A DNA stretch of 32,853 nt. Source: an uncultured Bacteroidia bacterium. Its GTDB lineage: Bacteria > Bacteroidota > Bacteroidia > Bacteroidales > F082. The stretch is taken from contig CACYHX010000026.1 of the NCBI GenBank assembly GCA_902774365.1, positions 1 through 32,853 of the forward strand. The letters run 5' to 3'. Positions 7,465 through 15,580 of this stretch are shown here, one piece after another. The position numbers and the translations under genes were made by a program. The notes beneath the pieces were generated by a model. The model searched no databases, was not told where the DNA came from, and saw nothing but the letters and a program-made list of their open reading frames with translations. Numbering within the stretch: position 1 is the first letter of the stretch; the number at the start of each line of letters is the position of its first letter.

Positions 7465-8880
7465 ATGCAAACCAACATCCTCAATACCGACACCATCTGT
7501 GCCATCGCCACGCCGCATGGCATGGGTGCCATCGCCACGATACGTGTCTCAGGCAGCAAGGCGTTCTCCATTGTATCTCAACTATTTGAGCAACACGGCA
7601 AGTCTTTCGACATGACCAAACTCGTATCCCATAAGGCCTATTTCGGCCAGATTGTTGACAATGGCACGATGCTCGACGAGGTGTTGGTGATATTTTTCAA
7701 GGAGCCCCACTCTTTCACGGGCGAAGACTCTGCAGAAATCAGCGTCCACGGCTCGGTCTACGTCCAACAGAAACTGCTTCAAGTCCTCATCGCCAAAGGC
7801 TGCCGTATGGCTGAAGCCGGCGAGTTCACACGAAGGGCTTTCGTCAACCGGAAATTTGACCTGGCTCAGGCCGAAGCCATCGCCGACCTTATCAGTTCAG
7901 AGAGCGAAGCCGCCCACCGTGTGGCCATCAACCAAATGAAAGGCGGATTTTCCAAAGAGCTTCAAGTGTTGCGCTCTAAATTATTGGAAATGACATCGTT
8001 GATGGAATTGGAATTGGACTTCAGTGAGGAAGATGTGGAATTTGCCGACCGCAAACAACTTAAAGCATTACTTCAAGAGACGTTAGATAAAGTAAACAAA
8101 CTCAAAGATTCTTTCCGTCTTGGAAACGCCATTAAAAATGGCATCCCCGTGGCCATCGTGGGTCAGACCAACACGGGCAAGAGCACCCTGCTGAACGCAC
8201 TCCTGGGTGAAGACCGTGCCATCGTGAGCGACATCGCTGGCACCACGCGCGATACGATTGAAGAAACCTTGAACATCAATGGCATCCTGTATCGTTTTAT
8301 CGACACAGCCGGATTGCGTAGCACTGACGAGACCATCGAGAAAATCGGCATAGAACGCTCTTACAAAAAGATTACAGAAGCCAACATTGTCATTGGTATG
8401 TTGGATGCCACAACCGATTATGAATCAATGTTTTCGTCGGCAAATGAGATTCGTTCAAAAGTCGATTTCGAGCATCAACAACTCGTAATATGTATTAATA
8501 AGGTGGACACCCAGGCTGACCAAGGCGAAACGTTGTTGGGACAGCTCCGTCAGGATTTAGATAGCGACGACATCCAAGTCATCTGCCTCTCGGCCAAACA
8601 CAAGTTTGGCTTGAACGACCTGTACAACACCCTAAAACATAGCCAACCCCTCGCCTATCCTGATGCCACTCTGGTCACCAATGTGCGTCATTACGAGGCT
8701 TTGTCGCATGCTTCAGAGAGCCTGAAATCAGTTCAACAAGGACTTGAAATGAACATTCCTACCGATTTGATTTCGCAAGATTTACGTGAGGCATTGTTCC
8801 ACCTTGGAAGCATCACTGGTGAAATCACCACCGACGAGGTGCTAGGTTCCATCTTCTCTCGTTTTTGCATCGGAAAATAA
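7465..8880 (+). CDS. mnmE: tRNA modification GTPase MnmE (TrmE)
   Basis: This 471-aa protein has the full MnmE layout. The N-terminal formyl-THF-binding domain (DTICAIATPHGMGAIATIRV, then the GEFTRRAFVNRKFDLAQAEA region) is followed by a helical domain holding an inserted Ras-like G domain. The G motifs are G1 at 233-240 (GQTNTGKS, where GRPNVGKS is more common), DIAGTTRD at 256, DTAG at 280 and NKVD at 345. The C-terminal FCIGK carries the conserved Cys. With MnmG it installs the aminomethyl-type modification at the wobble uridine U34 of certain tRNAs. The next gene starts only 5 nt after the stop codon, so the two are probably co-transcribed. Confidence 0.97.
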   Translation: MQTNILNTDTICAIATPHGMGAIATIRVSGSKAFSIVSQLFEQHGKSFDMTKLVSHKAYFGQIVDNGTMLDEVLVIFFKEPHSFTGEDSAEISVHGSVYVQQKLLQVLIAKGCRMAEAGEFTRRAFVNRKFDLAQAEAIADLISSESEAAHRVAINQMKGGFSKELQVLRSKLLEMTSLMELELDFSEEDVEFADRKQLKALLQETLDKVNKLKDSFRLGNAIKNGIPVAIVGQTNTGKSTLLNALLGEDRAIVSDIAGTTRDTIEETLNINGILYRFIDTAGLRSTDETIEKIGIERSYKKITEANIVIGMLDATTDYESMFSSANEIRSKVDFEHQQLVICINKVDTQADQGETLLGQLRQDLDSDDIQVICLSAKHKFGLNDLYNTLKHSQPLAYPDATLVTNVRHYEALSHASESLKSVQQGLEMNIPTDLISQDLREALFHLGSITGEITTDEVLGSIFSRFCIGK

Positions 8881-8885
8881 ACAAA

Positions 8886-11075
8886 ATGAACAAGTCACGA
8901 AACACATCAAGAAGAGTTGGTACAAAGGCCAGTATCGCCATCCTCATCACCGCAGCGGCGCTTATGCTTTTGATTTCGGGCATCCAACAGATTAATTCAC
9001 GCAATCAGATCCGCCAAGATTTGGAACGCACTGCCGAAATGGAGTTGGTTATCAAGGCAAGAGATGTCAGCAGTTCGCTTGAAGACGTGAAACTTGCGCT
9101 TAGGAACCATGTTTGGGAATTCGAGCAGTTCCTCCCCTATCCTGATTCCCTGTTTGCCATCACACGCCGCATCGTGGAGCAGAACCCCAATTTCGGTGGC
9201 TGCTGCATCGCCATGGTGCCCAACTACTACCCTGAAAAAGGCCGACTTTTTGAGCCTTATACCTTCCGTCGCGGCGAGCTGATAGAAACCGTTCAACTAG
9301 CTTCAGAGGAGCATGACTATAGCATGAATCCAGCGTTTATTTTGTCGGCTGAAAACGATAGTTCTTTTTGGAGCGAGCCTTATCATGACGAAGAAGACCC
9401 GAGAGTGACGCTTATCACCTATACTTTTCCCATATACAACGATTGCGGAGACTTGGCAGCCATTGTCGGTATTGACTTAATCACAGAATGGATTAGTGAA
9501 TTAATGAACGCCAATCACATGTTTCCGTCCTCATACAACATGCTCTTATCTGGTGAAGGAAATTTGATTAGTGGCCCTGAAGATAAGCCCATGGATGTGG
9601 AACAAGTCATGATGCTCATCAACGACACCACAATCGAACGCACAACAACCGTATCTGGAAATGTCACATTGTTCTCTTTCGTCGACTGGGAAGACCATTC
9701 CAAAGGATCGGTGTTTTATTATGTCCCTAAGTCTCTCAGCCCTTGGCTTATCGCTGTGGTCAACTACGACGACGAGGTGTTTGAGCCTTTGATGGAAATG
9801 CGTTGGAGGAACCTTCTGCTGACTTTGGCTGGTCTGTTGATACTTGCCTTCATCATCCATCGCTCAGCCAAGAACATCAGCAAACTGCAACAAGCCAACC
9901 TTGAGCGCGAACATATTGAAAGCGAGCTGAATATTGCAAGGATAATCCAGATGGAGATGCTGCCTAAGGGTGACGAAATCAACATACGCGACGACTGCAA
10001 CATCTTCGGATCGCTCGTCCCGGCCAAGATGGTGGGCGGCGACTTGTACGACTATTTCATCCGTGATGAAAAGCTGTTTTTCTGCATCGGCGACGTGAGC
10101 GGCAAAGGCATCCCGGCCGCCTTGGTGATGTCGGTCACCCACACGCTTTTTTGTTCAGTATCAGCGCATGAGTCCAATCCAGCCCGCATCATGCAGGCGT
10201 TAAACGAGACCGCTTGTCAACGTAACGAACAGAATATGTTCGTCACCATGTTCATCGGCGTGCTCGACTTGCCCACCGGACGGCTCCGCTATTGCAATGC
10301 CGGTCACGACCAGCCATTCATTATCGGCAAAGAAACCAAGCAATTGGATGCCAAGCCACATCTGCCTTTAGGTGTGATGGACAACATGATTTACACCACT
10401 CAGGAAACCGTATTGCAGGCGGGTGAAAGCTTGTTCCTTTACACCGATGGCTTGACTGAGGCAATGAACGAAAGCCACGAACAGTTCGGGATGAAACGTG
10501 TTGAAAAAGGACTGCAGGATTGTAATAAAAACGAAGCCGTTGTTTCAAAAGAACTCATTCAAATATTGACAAATCGGGTGAATGGTTTTGTTGACGGTGC
10601 CGAGCAAAGCGACGATCTCACCTTGCTGGCCATTCAATACACGCCACAGGCGAAGCCACTCATCTTATGCGAGACACTTACTTTAATTAATAAAGTTAGC
10701 GAGATCACGAAACTCAATGCGTTTGTGAAGTCGGCCACGACTGCGCTGAACATGGAAAACGAGCTTGCCAACCGAATCAAGCTGGCCGTCGAAGAAGCCG
10801 TCACCAACATTATTGATTACGCCTATCCGGTTGATATTGAAGGTACTATAAATGTGACGATTGAAGCCGATAAGGGAAATATACGCTTCATTCTCACCGA
10901 TTCGGGCGCAGAATTTGACCCCACGGGTGTGAGCAAGGCCGACACCACCCTCACCGTGGATGAGCGTCCCATCGGCGGCTTGGGTGTTTTCCTGGTCCGC
11001 AACCTGATGGATAGCATCAATTACGAGCGAAGCAATGGAAAAAACGTTCTGCGTCTCGAAAAAAAACTATTGTAA
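8886..11075 (+). CDS. Membrane sensor with PP2C (RsbU/SpoIIE-type) phosphatase and C-terminal RsbW-like kinase domain
   Basis: This is a 729-aa protein. It has TM1 at about 16-37, an extracytoplasmic Cache-like sensor domain of about 270 residues, and TM2 at about 309-325. A short coiled coil (LQQANLEREHIESELNIARIIQMEMLP) leads without a HAMP domain into a SpoIIE/PP2C phosphatase domain. Metal-site aspartates are visible at D386 (GGDLYD), D403 (GDVSGKG), D521 (TDGLTEA) and D576/D577 (QSDDLTLL). The last about 130 residues are an HATPase of the RsbW/SpoIIAB type: N box EEAVTNIIDYAYP (E636-N641), G1 DSGAEF (672) and a GGLGVFLV lid (about 697). It thus joins the opposing phosphatase and kinase of a partner-switching module, and a STAS protein follows at 11786. 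I preferred the ATG at 8886 to one at 8865, which overlaps mnmE and adds only MHRKINK. Confidence 0.88.
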   Translation: MNKSRNTSRRVGTKASIAILITAAALMLLISGIQQINSRNQIRQDLERTAEMELVIKARDVSSSLEDVKLALRNHVWEFEQFLPYPDSLFAITRRIVEQNPNFGGCCIAMVPNYYPEKGRLFEPYTFRRGELIETVQLASEEHDYSMNPAFILSAENDSSFWSEPYHDEEDPRVTLITYTFPIYNDCGDLAAIVGIDLITEWISELMNANHMFPSSYNMLLSGEGNLISGPEDKPMDVEQVMMLINDTTIERTTTVSGNVTLFSFVDWEDHSKGSVFYYVPKSLSPWLIAVVNYDDEVFEPLMEMRWRNLLLTLAGLLILAFIIHRSAKNISKLQQANLEREHIESELNIARIIQMEMLPKGDEINIRDDCNIFGSLVPAKMVGGDLYDYFIRDEKLFFCIGDVSGKGIPAALVMSVTHTLFCSVSAHESNPARIMQALNETACQRNEQNMFVTMFIGVLDLPTGRLRYCNAGHDQPFIIGKETKQLDAKPHLPLGVMDNMIYTTQETVLQAGESLFLYTDGLTEAMNESHEQFGMKRVEKGLQDCNKNEAVVSKELIQILTNRVNGFVDGAEQSDDLTLLAIQYTPQAKPLILCETLTLINKVSEITKLNAFVKSATTALNMENELANRIKLAVEEAVTNIIDYAYPVDIEGTINVTIEADKGNIRFILTDSGAEFDPTGVSKADTTLTVDERPIGGLGVFLVRNLMDSINYERSNGKNVLRLEKKLL

Positions 11076-11155
11076 GAGAAACATACTGTAATAGCTGGAA
11101 TATTCGTATTATTGCAAAGTCTTAAACACAATTCTAACCCATAAAATTTACACAA

Positions 11156-11653
11156 ATGAAAAAAGTAACGTTTTTGCTCGCCGCCCTGCTTATTGGTGGC
11201 ATGATGTTCACTGGTTGCAAAAAGGACAATCCTAGCGACACTCCTGAAACTGAAAAAGTCTACACAGTGAAGTATGAACTTTTGGAAACAGCTGAAGTTG
11301 AAAACGCCATGGTCACAGTTCTTCCTGGCTGCAAGTTCAATGTTTCATATGTCGGTGCCGATGGACAAATGGTCGAATTACAAGATGTTACCGCTCCTTG
11401 GTCGGTGACAATTGACAATTTCAAGGCCACGCTCACTGCGAAAATGGAAGGAACCGTTTCGTACGATGAATCCCAAATCCCGGAAACAGACGTCACTTTT
11501 GTGAAGCTTCCGAAGATCACCCTTGTCGCTGGTGGTGTAAATCATGTTGCTGATAACTTCAAGGTCTATCAGTTCAACACCAAGGAGAAATTCTTGAATG
11601 CGGTGCAGGAGAATCCGAGACTGCTCGAGTATTCCGTAACTAATGCACTATAA
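11156..11653 (+). CDS. Small lipoprotein of unknown function
   Basis: This 165-aa protein starts with a lipoprotein signal peptide ending in the lipobox FTGC (Cys21), followed by KKDNPSDTPETEK, an acidic and flexible tether. The remainder is predicted to be beta-rich (YTVKYELLETAEVENAMVTVLPG, then a WSVTIDNFKATLTAKM strand pair), and I do not recognise the family. It sits 80 nt after the sensor phosphatase gene and is followed by a strong terminator. It could therefore be the last gene of the mnmE-sensor transcript and might lie in the same envelope pathway; that is inference from position only. Confidence 0.75.
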   Translation: MKKVTFLLAALLIGGMMFTGCKKDNPSDTPETEKVYTVKYELLETAEVENAMVTVLPGCKFNVSYVGADGQMVELQDVTAPWSVTIDNFKATLTAKMEGTVSYDESQIPETDVTFVKLPKITLVAGGVNHVADNFKVYQFNTKEKFLNAVQENPRLLEYSVTNAL

Positions 11654-11677
11654 AATAACTTATTACATTTTACATTG

Positions 11678-11706
11678 AAATCCGCTTCAATTTATGGAGC
11701 GGATTT
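11678..11706 (+). terminator. Intrinsic terminator after the lipoprotein gene
   Basis: The arms AAATCCGCT and AGCGGATTT surround an 11-nt loop, and a T run follows to 11710. Confidence 0.85.
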
Positions 11707-11740
11707 TTTTCTGATAACTGCTCACTTTCAAGATTTTATT

Positions 11741-11748
11741 TATTTTTG
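11741..11748 (+). promoter_or_regulatory. Probable -7 promoter element for the STAS-porin pair
   Basis: TATTTTTG fits TAnnTTTG and lies 38 nt before the ATG at 11786, just after a terminator. The upstream -33 element is not evident. Confidence 0.45.
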
Positions 11749-11785
11749 CAACTTAAAAAAATAAAATGACACAAATAATTAAAGT

Positions 11786-12088
11786 ATGAACACTGTTATC
11801 AACGAACAAGACGGTAAATACATCGTCAGCCTTGAAGGCGAACTCGACACTGCCCACGCTTTAGAAGTGGAGGAAGCCATGAAACCCCTGCATGAAGTCA
11901 GTGGAAAGGATATCACCATCGACTGCAGCCATTTGGACTACATCGCTTCCAGCGGCTTGCGTATTCTTTTGGGCTTGCTGAAAAGTGCCAAAGCCAACGG
12001 AAACAAGGTCGTTTTAAAGAGTCTGAACGACGAAATCAAGGATGTATTCAAGATGACAGGCTTTATTGATTTGTTTGACATAGAATAA
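11786..12088 (+). CDS. STAS-domain anti-sigma-factor antagonist (RsbV/SpoIIAA-like)
   Basis: This 100-aa protein is a single STAS domain of the usual length: VSLEGELDTAHALEVEEAM, then DITIDCSHLDYIASSGLRILLGLL. The pair of serines in YIASSGLR contains the residue normally phosphorylated by RsbW-type kinases and dephosphorylated by RsbU/SpoIIE phosphatases. Both of those activities are predicted in the fused sensor encoded at 8886-11075, so this is its likely substrate. It is followed 16 nt later by the porin-like gene, so the two are probably co-transcribed. The downstream target of the switch is not in the window. Confidence 0.93.
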   Translation: MNTVINEQDGKYIVSLEGELDTAHALEVEEAMKPLHEVSGKDITIDCSHLDYIASSGLRILLGLLKSAKANGNKVVLKSLNDEIKDVFKMTGFIDLFDIE

Positions 12089-12104
12089 ATAAACTCAACG
12101 ACTT

Positions 12105-13448
12105 ATGAACCACTATTTGAAGCAACCTGCAAAGTTATTTTGCATGGTTATGGCTTTGCTATTTTCATTCGGATTGAAAGCACAACAGGCCGACAATGAA
12201 TTCACTTTGGATGCACAATTGGTGACTCGTGGCGAGTTGCGCGCTGGCGGTTTCAAGGCCGACAGTCTCGACAAGTATCGCAGGACACAATTCGTTTTGG
12301 GCAAATACCGTATCACAGCGGACTACAAGCGCTCGTGGTTGGAAGTAAAACTGTCGCCACAGTTCTCCGGCGTTTGGGGACAGGGTGGCTCCAACATTAG
12401 TCTTTATGAAGGCTGGGCCAACCTACATTCAAAACACGGCCTCTTCGTGAAGATTGGTCGTCAGGAACTGGACTATGACAACGAACGTATCATCGGCAAC
12501 GACGACTGGACCATGACCGCCCCCACCCATGATGTGTTGAAATTGGGTTATGATGGAGAAAGCCACAAGGTACATCTGATGGCGGCCTACAACCAAGACC
12601 CCGACAACATGGATAACGGGAACCAGTATTATTCGGGTGGCCTGCAACCTTATAAGAACATGCAAACCCTTTGGTATCACTATGATACGCCAAAGAAAAT
12701 GTTTGGCATTTCGTTGTTGGGCATGAACATTGGAATGCAAAGCGCAAAGCAAGATGAAACTGATGTCACCTACTACCAACAGTTGGTGGGTACTTTTATG
12801 GCCTTCCGTCACAAATACTGCTCGTTGGAGGGCGAGTTCTACTACCAGATGGGTAAACAAGAGCATGGCTTGCCCATCGATGCTTTCATGGGTAGCGTGA
12901 AAGCCACCGTGAAACCAAGCGAGAAATACAATATCTTCGTTGGTTACGACTATTTGAGCGGCGACAAGTATTTTACCGTGCCTGCTGAAGGACATTTGGG
13001 CCTTGTTCATCATGACAAAATCAGAGGTTTCAATGCCATTTTTGGCTCACACCACGAGTTTTATGGCGCGATGGACTTCTTCTATATGAAAAACTATTAC
13101 CGTGGTTTCACCCCGGGCCTTCAAAACCTCTATATCGGCGGCAACGTAAGTCCTGTTGACGGCCTGGGTCTCAATGCGGGATACCATTACTATGCCATCG
13201 CGACCAATCTCGACTATTTGGGCAGCAAGACTTTAGGACATGAAGTTGATTTCTCGGCTTCATACGCCTTCAACAAGGCAGTTTCGTTGTCGGCTGGCTA
13301 TACCTACATGCATGGCTCCGAGACCATGGTCAAACTCCAACAAATCCAAGAAGTTACCGAGCAACGGAATTTGCACTGGGGCTGGCTGATGCTTTCAGTG
13401 AAACCTACCCTGTTTAGCACCACCTGGCAAGACAAAAAGAATAAATAA
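12105..13448 (+). CDS. Alginate-export-like outer-membrane beta-barrel protein
   Basis: This 447-aa protein begins with a signal peptide (ending about FGLKAQQADNEF) and continues with alternating amphipathic beta strands rich in Tyr, Trp and Gly. The segments LYEGWANLHSKHGLFVKIGR-QELDYDNERIIGNDDW and DVLKLGYDGESHKVHLMAAYNQ are typical of the alginate-export (AlgE/porin-like) domain family found in many Bacteroidetes. Members form outer-membrane channels; the transported solute here is unknown and alginate should not be assumed. The gene follows the STAS gene after 16 nt. A 45-codon orphan sorting-domain frame starts 4 nt after its stop. Confidence 0.8.
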   Translation: MNHYLKQPAKLFCMVMALLFSFGLKAQQADNEFTLDAQLVTRGELRAGGFKADSLDKYRRTQFVLGKYRITADYKRSWLEVKLSPQFSGVWGQGGSNISLYEGWANLHSKHGLFVKIGRQELDYDNERIIGNDDWTMTAPTHDVLKLGYDGESHKVHLMAAYNQDPDNMDNGNQYYSGGLQPYKNMQTLWYHYDTPKKMFGISLLGMNIGMQSAKQDETDVTYYQQLVGTFMAFRHKYCSLEGEFYYQMGKQEHGLPIDAFMGSVKATVKPSEKYNIFVGYDYLSGDKYFTVPAEGHLGLVHHDKIRGFNAIFGSHHEFYGAMDFFYMKNYYRGFTPGLQNLYIGGNVSPVDGLGLNAGYHYYAIATNLDYLGSKTLGHEVDFSASYAFNKAVSLSAGYTYMHGSETMVKLQQIQEVTEQRNLHWGWLMLSVKPTLFSTTWQDKKNK

Positions 13449-13451
13449 ACA

Positions 13452-13589
13452 ATGCAGTTGATTGACATGACGGGTCGCATCCTCAGCCGCGAGACCATCA
13501 TTGGCAGCGTCAGCAAGGCCATTGACGTGACAACCGGTGTTTATATCCTCAAACTGAACGACAAAGTGCAAAAAATAGTCATCAGATAA
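13452..13589 (+). pseudogene. Orphan T9SS C-terminal sorting-domain fragment
   Basis: A 45-codon frame reads MQLIDMTGRILSRETIIG ... TTGVYILKL ... VQKIVIR and aligns with the last residues of the M14 carboxypeptidase (LQVIDINGRV ... APGVYMLRL ... VQKIVVR). It has no signal peptide and no attached cargo. It is therefore most likely the tail of a lost T9SS cargo gene, left behind after a rearrangement next to the porin gene; its ATG may be fortuitous. Confidence 0.7.
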
Positions 13590-13628
13590 CCATTTTATTA
13601 TCATCACCGCCATTTAATCTAATAACAC

Positions 13629-13660
13629 GAAAGGCAGCCCTCAAACGAAGGCTGCCTTTC
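13629..13660. terminator. Bidirectional intrinsic terminator between convergent genes
   Basis: The perfect 11-bp arms GAAAGGCAGCC and GGCTGCCTTTC have a 10-nt loop. They lie between the plus-strand fragment ending at 13589 and the minus-strand lipoprotein ending at 13689. Confidence 0.85.
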
Positions 13661-13688
13661 ATATTCAGGTTAGACGATGGTTGTAGGG

Positions 13689-15251
13689 TTAGTATTCGTT
13701 GACCGACCAGTTATAGGGGATACCGCTGGGACCCCAGGTCCAACAGGATGCACCCTCGGCCTTGGTGAATGTGCCTTGAAAGTACACTTCGTAGAGCCAG
13801 TTTGTGGTGCAGTTAGAGTTAGAGTCAGAGGGGATGGTGGTGGCTAAGCAGGTCACATTTTTGAGGCTGCCGCATCCGTAAAACATATTTTCATAGCACT
13901 CAGTGACTAATTCCGTGGCGGGCAGATGGGGAGCATCCGATAACATGCCGCACCCCTCGAACATGTTGGAATAGCATCCAGGGGCCAATGTTAAGGCGGG
14001 CAACTCAACGGGGGTGTCCGTCAGCAGGGAGCACCCGGCAAACATGCGGGAATAGCAGTTTTGGCTCAGCGTCGTGGCGGGCAGCAGCAGACCGCTTGCA
14101 TTGATGATAAAGGTGCCTTCTTTGCCAATAAGATCCTTGTTTCCAGCGAAAAGACCCGCGAAAGAAGCGCCTTCCATTGTTGTGATCGTCGCAAAGATTT
14201 CCTCGTCCACTAAACTCATGATGTTGCCAGACAATTCCACATTGTTAGTGCTGACAATATTGGTAGCCCCATTGGTGCCGTTGCCGTAGAAATACACCTC
14301 TTCGCCTGGGCTGACAGGGATTTCAATGTCTCCGGTTATGAGTATCTTGTCGTCGTAGCTGTTTATCGAGTACTTCATTCCAGCCGGCGGATTGATCACA
14401 TGGATTGTAGCGGGCTCTAAGGCCATCATCGTCAGCGGGTCGTCGGCCTCCATAGCCGTCAACTCAAAACGGACAGCATTCTCGCCATGCAGAAAATCAT
14501 TTTTATGGACAGGAGGAATGATAATATCTATATTGTCGTAACCCACGGCATCAACGGTGATGGTATCTGCTTCTTCATTGGGAAGCAGGATGGCCCAGCG
14601 GCTGGTGGGAGTTTCGGGGTAGAGTGAGATTTGGCTGTTTTGGTTGTGTGTGGGGGTAAAGGTGTTGTTGGTAAAGTCAATAATCACCTGGTTGTTTATT
14701 CCCTGGATATAAAAGTTCGTTTCCTTGAGAATCCTGTTGGTGGTGAACTCCACCAAGGCGCATTGGTTCTCCAATGTGGTGGAGTAAGCGTTGTTGCTTT
14801 CGGAATAGTTAGGCGTTGAAGTGCCGTAAGAAATCACGGGATAGTGATTGAATTGTTGTTCGTAGATGTCAACGATGTATTGCTGCGTTTCACCAACATG
14901 GGTAACATCTCCTCCCAGGTAGTAGAAATGCAGCGGTTGGTCGCCGTTCTGCGAAAGACTGAGGTCGCCGCTGAATTTGTTCGTGGTGGCGTTATATTCC
15001 AGCGTGCCAACAAAGGCACTGTCGTAGCCGACATAGAGTATGTCGCCATTACTGAAAGAGAAAACACCAGTTGAGGGGTCAACATCAGCTCTTGAGCCGT
15101 TGGTTGCTGAGCCTGTCGAAGCACCAACGTTCACGGTGAGGTGAACAAGGTTGCCTTCTGTGTTTTGGGGCGTGTCGGGTTGTTCCTTCTTGCACTGGGC
15201 AAGGCCGAGGGTCAGCACCAAGGCTGTCACGAAAATCACTATTTTTTTCAT
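13689..15251 (-). CDS. Surface lipoprotein with BspA-like leucine-rich repeats
   Basis: This 520-aa protein has a lipoprotein-type signal (VLTLGLAQC-KKEQPDTP). The N-terminal about 250 residues are beta-rich and look fimbrillin-like. Three consecutive repeats of about 23-26 residues occupy about 395-470 (LPATTLSQNCYSRMFAGCSL, LTLAPGCYSNMFEGCGML, LPATELVTECYENMFYGCGS), i.e. the CYxxMFxGCxxL pattern of BspA-like Bacteroidales surface proteins. The end, GTFTKAEG...WTWGPSGIPYNWSV, is the usual closing module of those proteins. Such proteins are implicated in adhesion; the ligand here is unknown. The start codon overlaps the stop of the upstream small gene as ATGA, so translation is coupled. Near its N-terminus, codons for ASTGSA come from a dispersed TTCGACAGGCTCAG repeat (15104-15125). 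Confidence 0.85.
   Translation of the reverse strand: MKKIVIFVTALVLTLGLAQCKKEQPDTPQNTEGNLVHLTVNVGASTGSATNGSRADVDPSTGVFSFSNGDILYVGYDSAFVGTLEYNATTNKFSGDLSLSQNGDQPLHFYYLGGDVTHVGETQQYIVDIYEQQFNHYPVISYGTSTPNYSESNNAYSTTLENQCALVEFTTNRILKETNFYIQGINNQVIIDFTNNTFTPTHNQNSQISLYPETPTSRWAILLPNEEADTITVDAVGYDNIDIIIPPVHKNDFLHGENAVRFELTAMEADDPLTMMALEPATIHVINPPAGMKYSINSYDDKILITGDIEIPVSPGEEVYFYGNGTNGATNIVSTNNVELSGNIMSLVDEEIFATITTMEGASFAGLFAGNKDLIGKEGTFIINASGLLLPATTLSQNCYSRMFAGCSLLTDTPVELPALTLAPGCYSNMFEGCGMLSDAPHLPATELVTECYENMFYGCGSLKNVTCLATTIPSDSNSNCTTNWLYEVYFQGTFTKAEGASCWTWGPSGIPYNWSVNEY
15104..15125 (-). repeat. TTCGACAGGCTCAG-type dispersed repeat inside the lipoprotein gene
   Basis: On the minus strand the DNA reads GCTTCGACAGGCTCAGCAAC and is read in frame as A-S-T-G-S-A. 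A second copy, CCTTCGACAGGCTCAGGGAC, lies at 16139-16160 and is also in frame as P-S-T-G-S-G. Confidence 0.7.
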
Positions 15252-15580
15252 TGCTCGTCCTCCTTTTTCTTCAGTGCAACATAGCCGAGGCCCGCGCCAA
15301 TCAGAATGACGATGCCGCTACCCAAAGGAACGGGGTCTTGGAAAGTTTGGATATCCACATCCACGAAGAGATCAAATTCCTCTTCTTCTGCTCGGTACAG
15401 AAAGCTTGTTCTAGAACGGTCATTGAGGCCAAACAATCCTCCAGGTCTTGTCTGGTATCCATACCATTCATTGAGGCCAAACATTCCTCCAGGTCTTTCG
15501 GTGGTTTTTTGCGCCATTGCGCTGGCCGGAATCATCATGGCCACCAGCCCGAGCGAAAGTACGATGGCTTTCAGATTCAT
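15248..15580 (-). CDS. Small secreted protein with duplicated RPGG motif and C-terminal sorting-like tail
   Basis: This 110-aa protein has a signal peptide (MNLKAIVLSLGLVAMMIPASAMAQ). Two copies of a short motif follow (RPGGMFGLNEW and RPGGLFGLNDR), also visible as a repeat of about 30 nt in the DNA. An acidic stretch (EEEEFDLFVDVD) leads to a C-terminal tail PLGSGIVILIGAGLGYVALK followed by KKEDEQ. The tail has a short Pro/Gly motif, one hydrophobic helix and a basic end, the layout of protein-sorting tails such as PEP-CTERM or the PID-CTERM type in Bacteroidetes. It could also be a simple membrane anchor. I do not recognise the family. The stop overlaps the start of the BspA-like lipoprotein (ATGA), implying co-expression and perhaps a shared surface role. 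Confidence 0.75.
   Translation of the reverse strand: MNLKAIVLSLGLVAMMIPASAMAQKTTERPGGMFGLNEWYGYQTRPGGLFGLNDRSRTSFLYRAEEEEFDLFVDVDIQTFQDPVPLGSGIVILIGAGLGYVALKKKEDEQ

Noticed and set aside
8865-8885. Earlier ATG of the sensor phosphatase
   Set aside because: It overlaps mnmE and adds only MHRKINK before the normal MNKSRNTSRR start ahead of the membrane segment.
12429-13013. 194-codon frame antisense to the porin gene
   Set aside because: It is a shadow of a well-supported outer-membrane protein gene.
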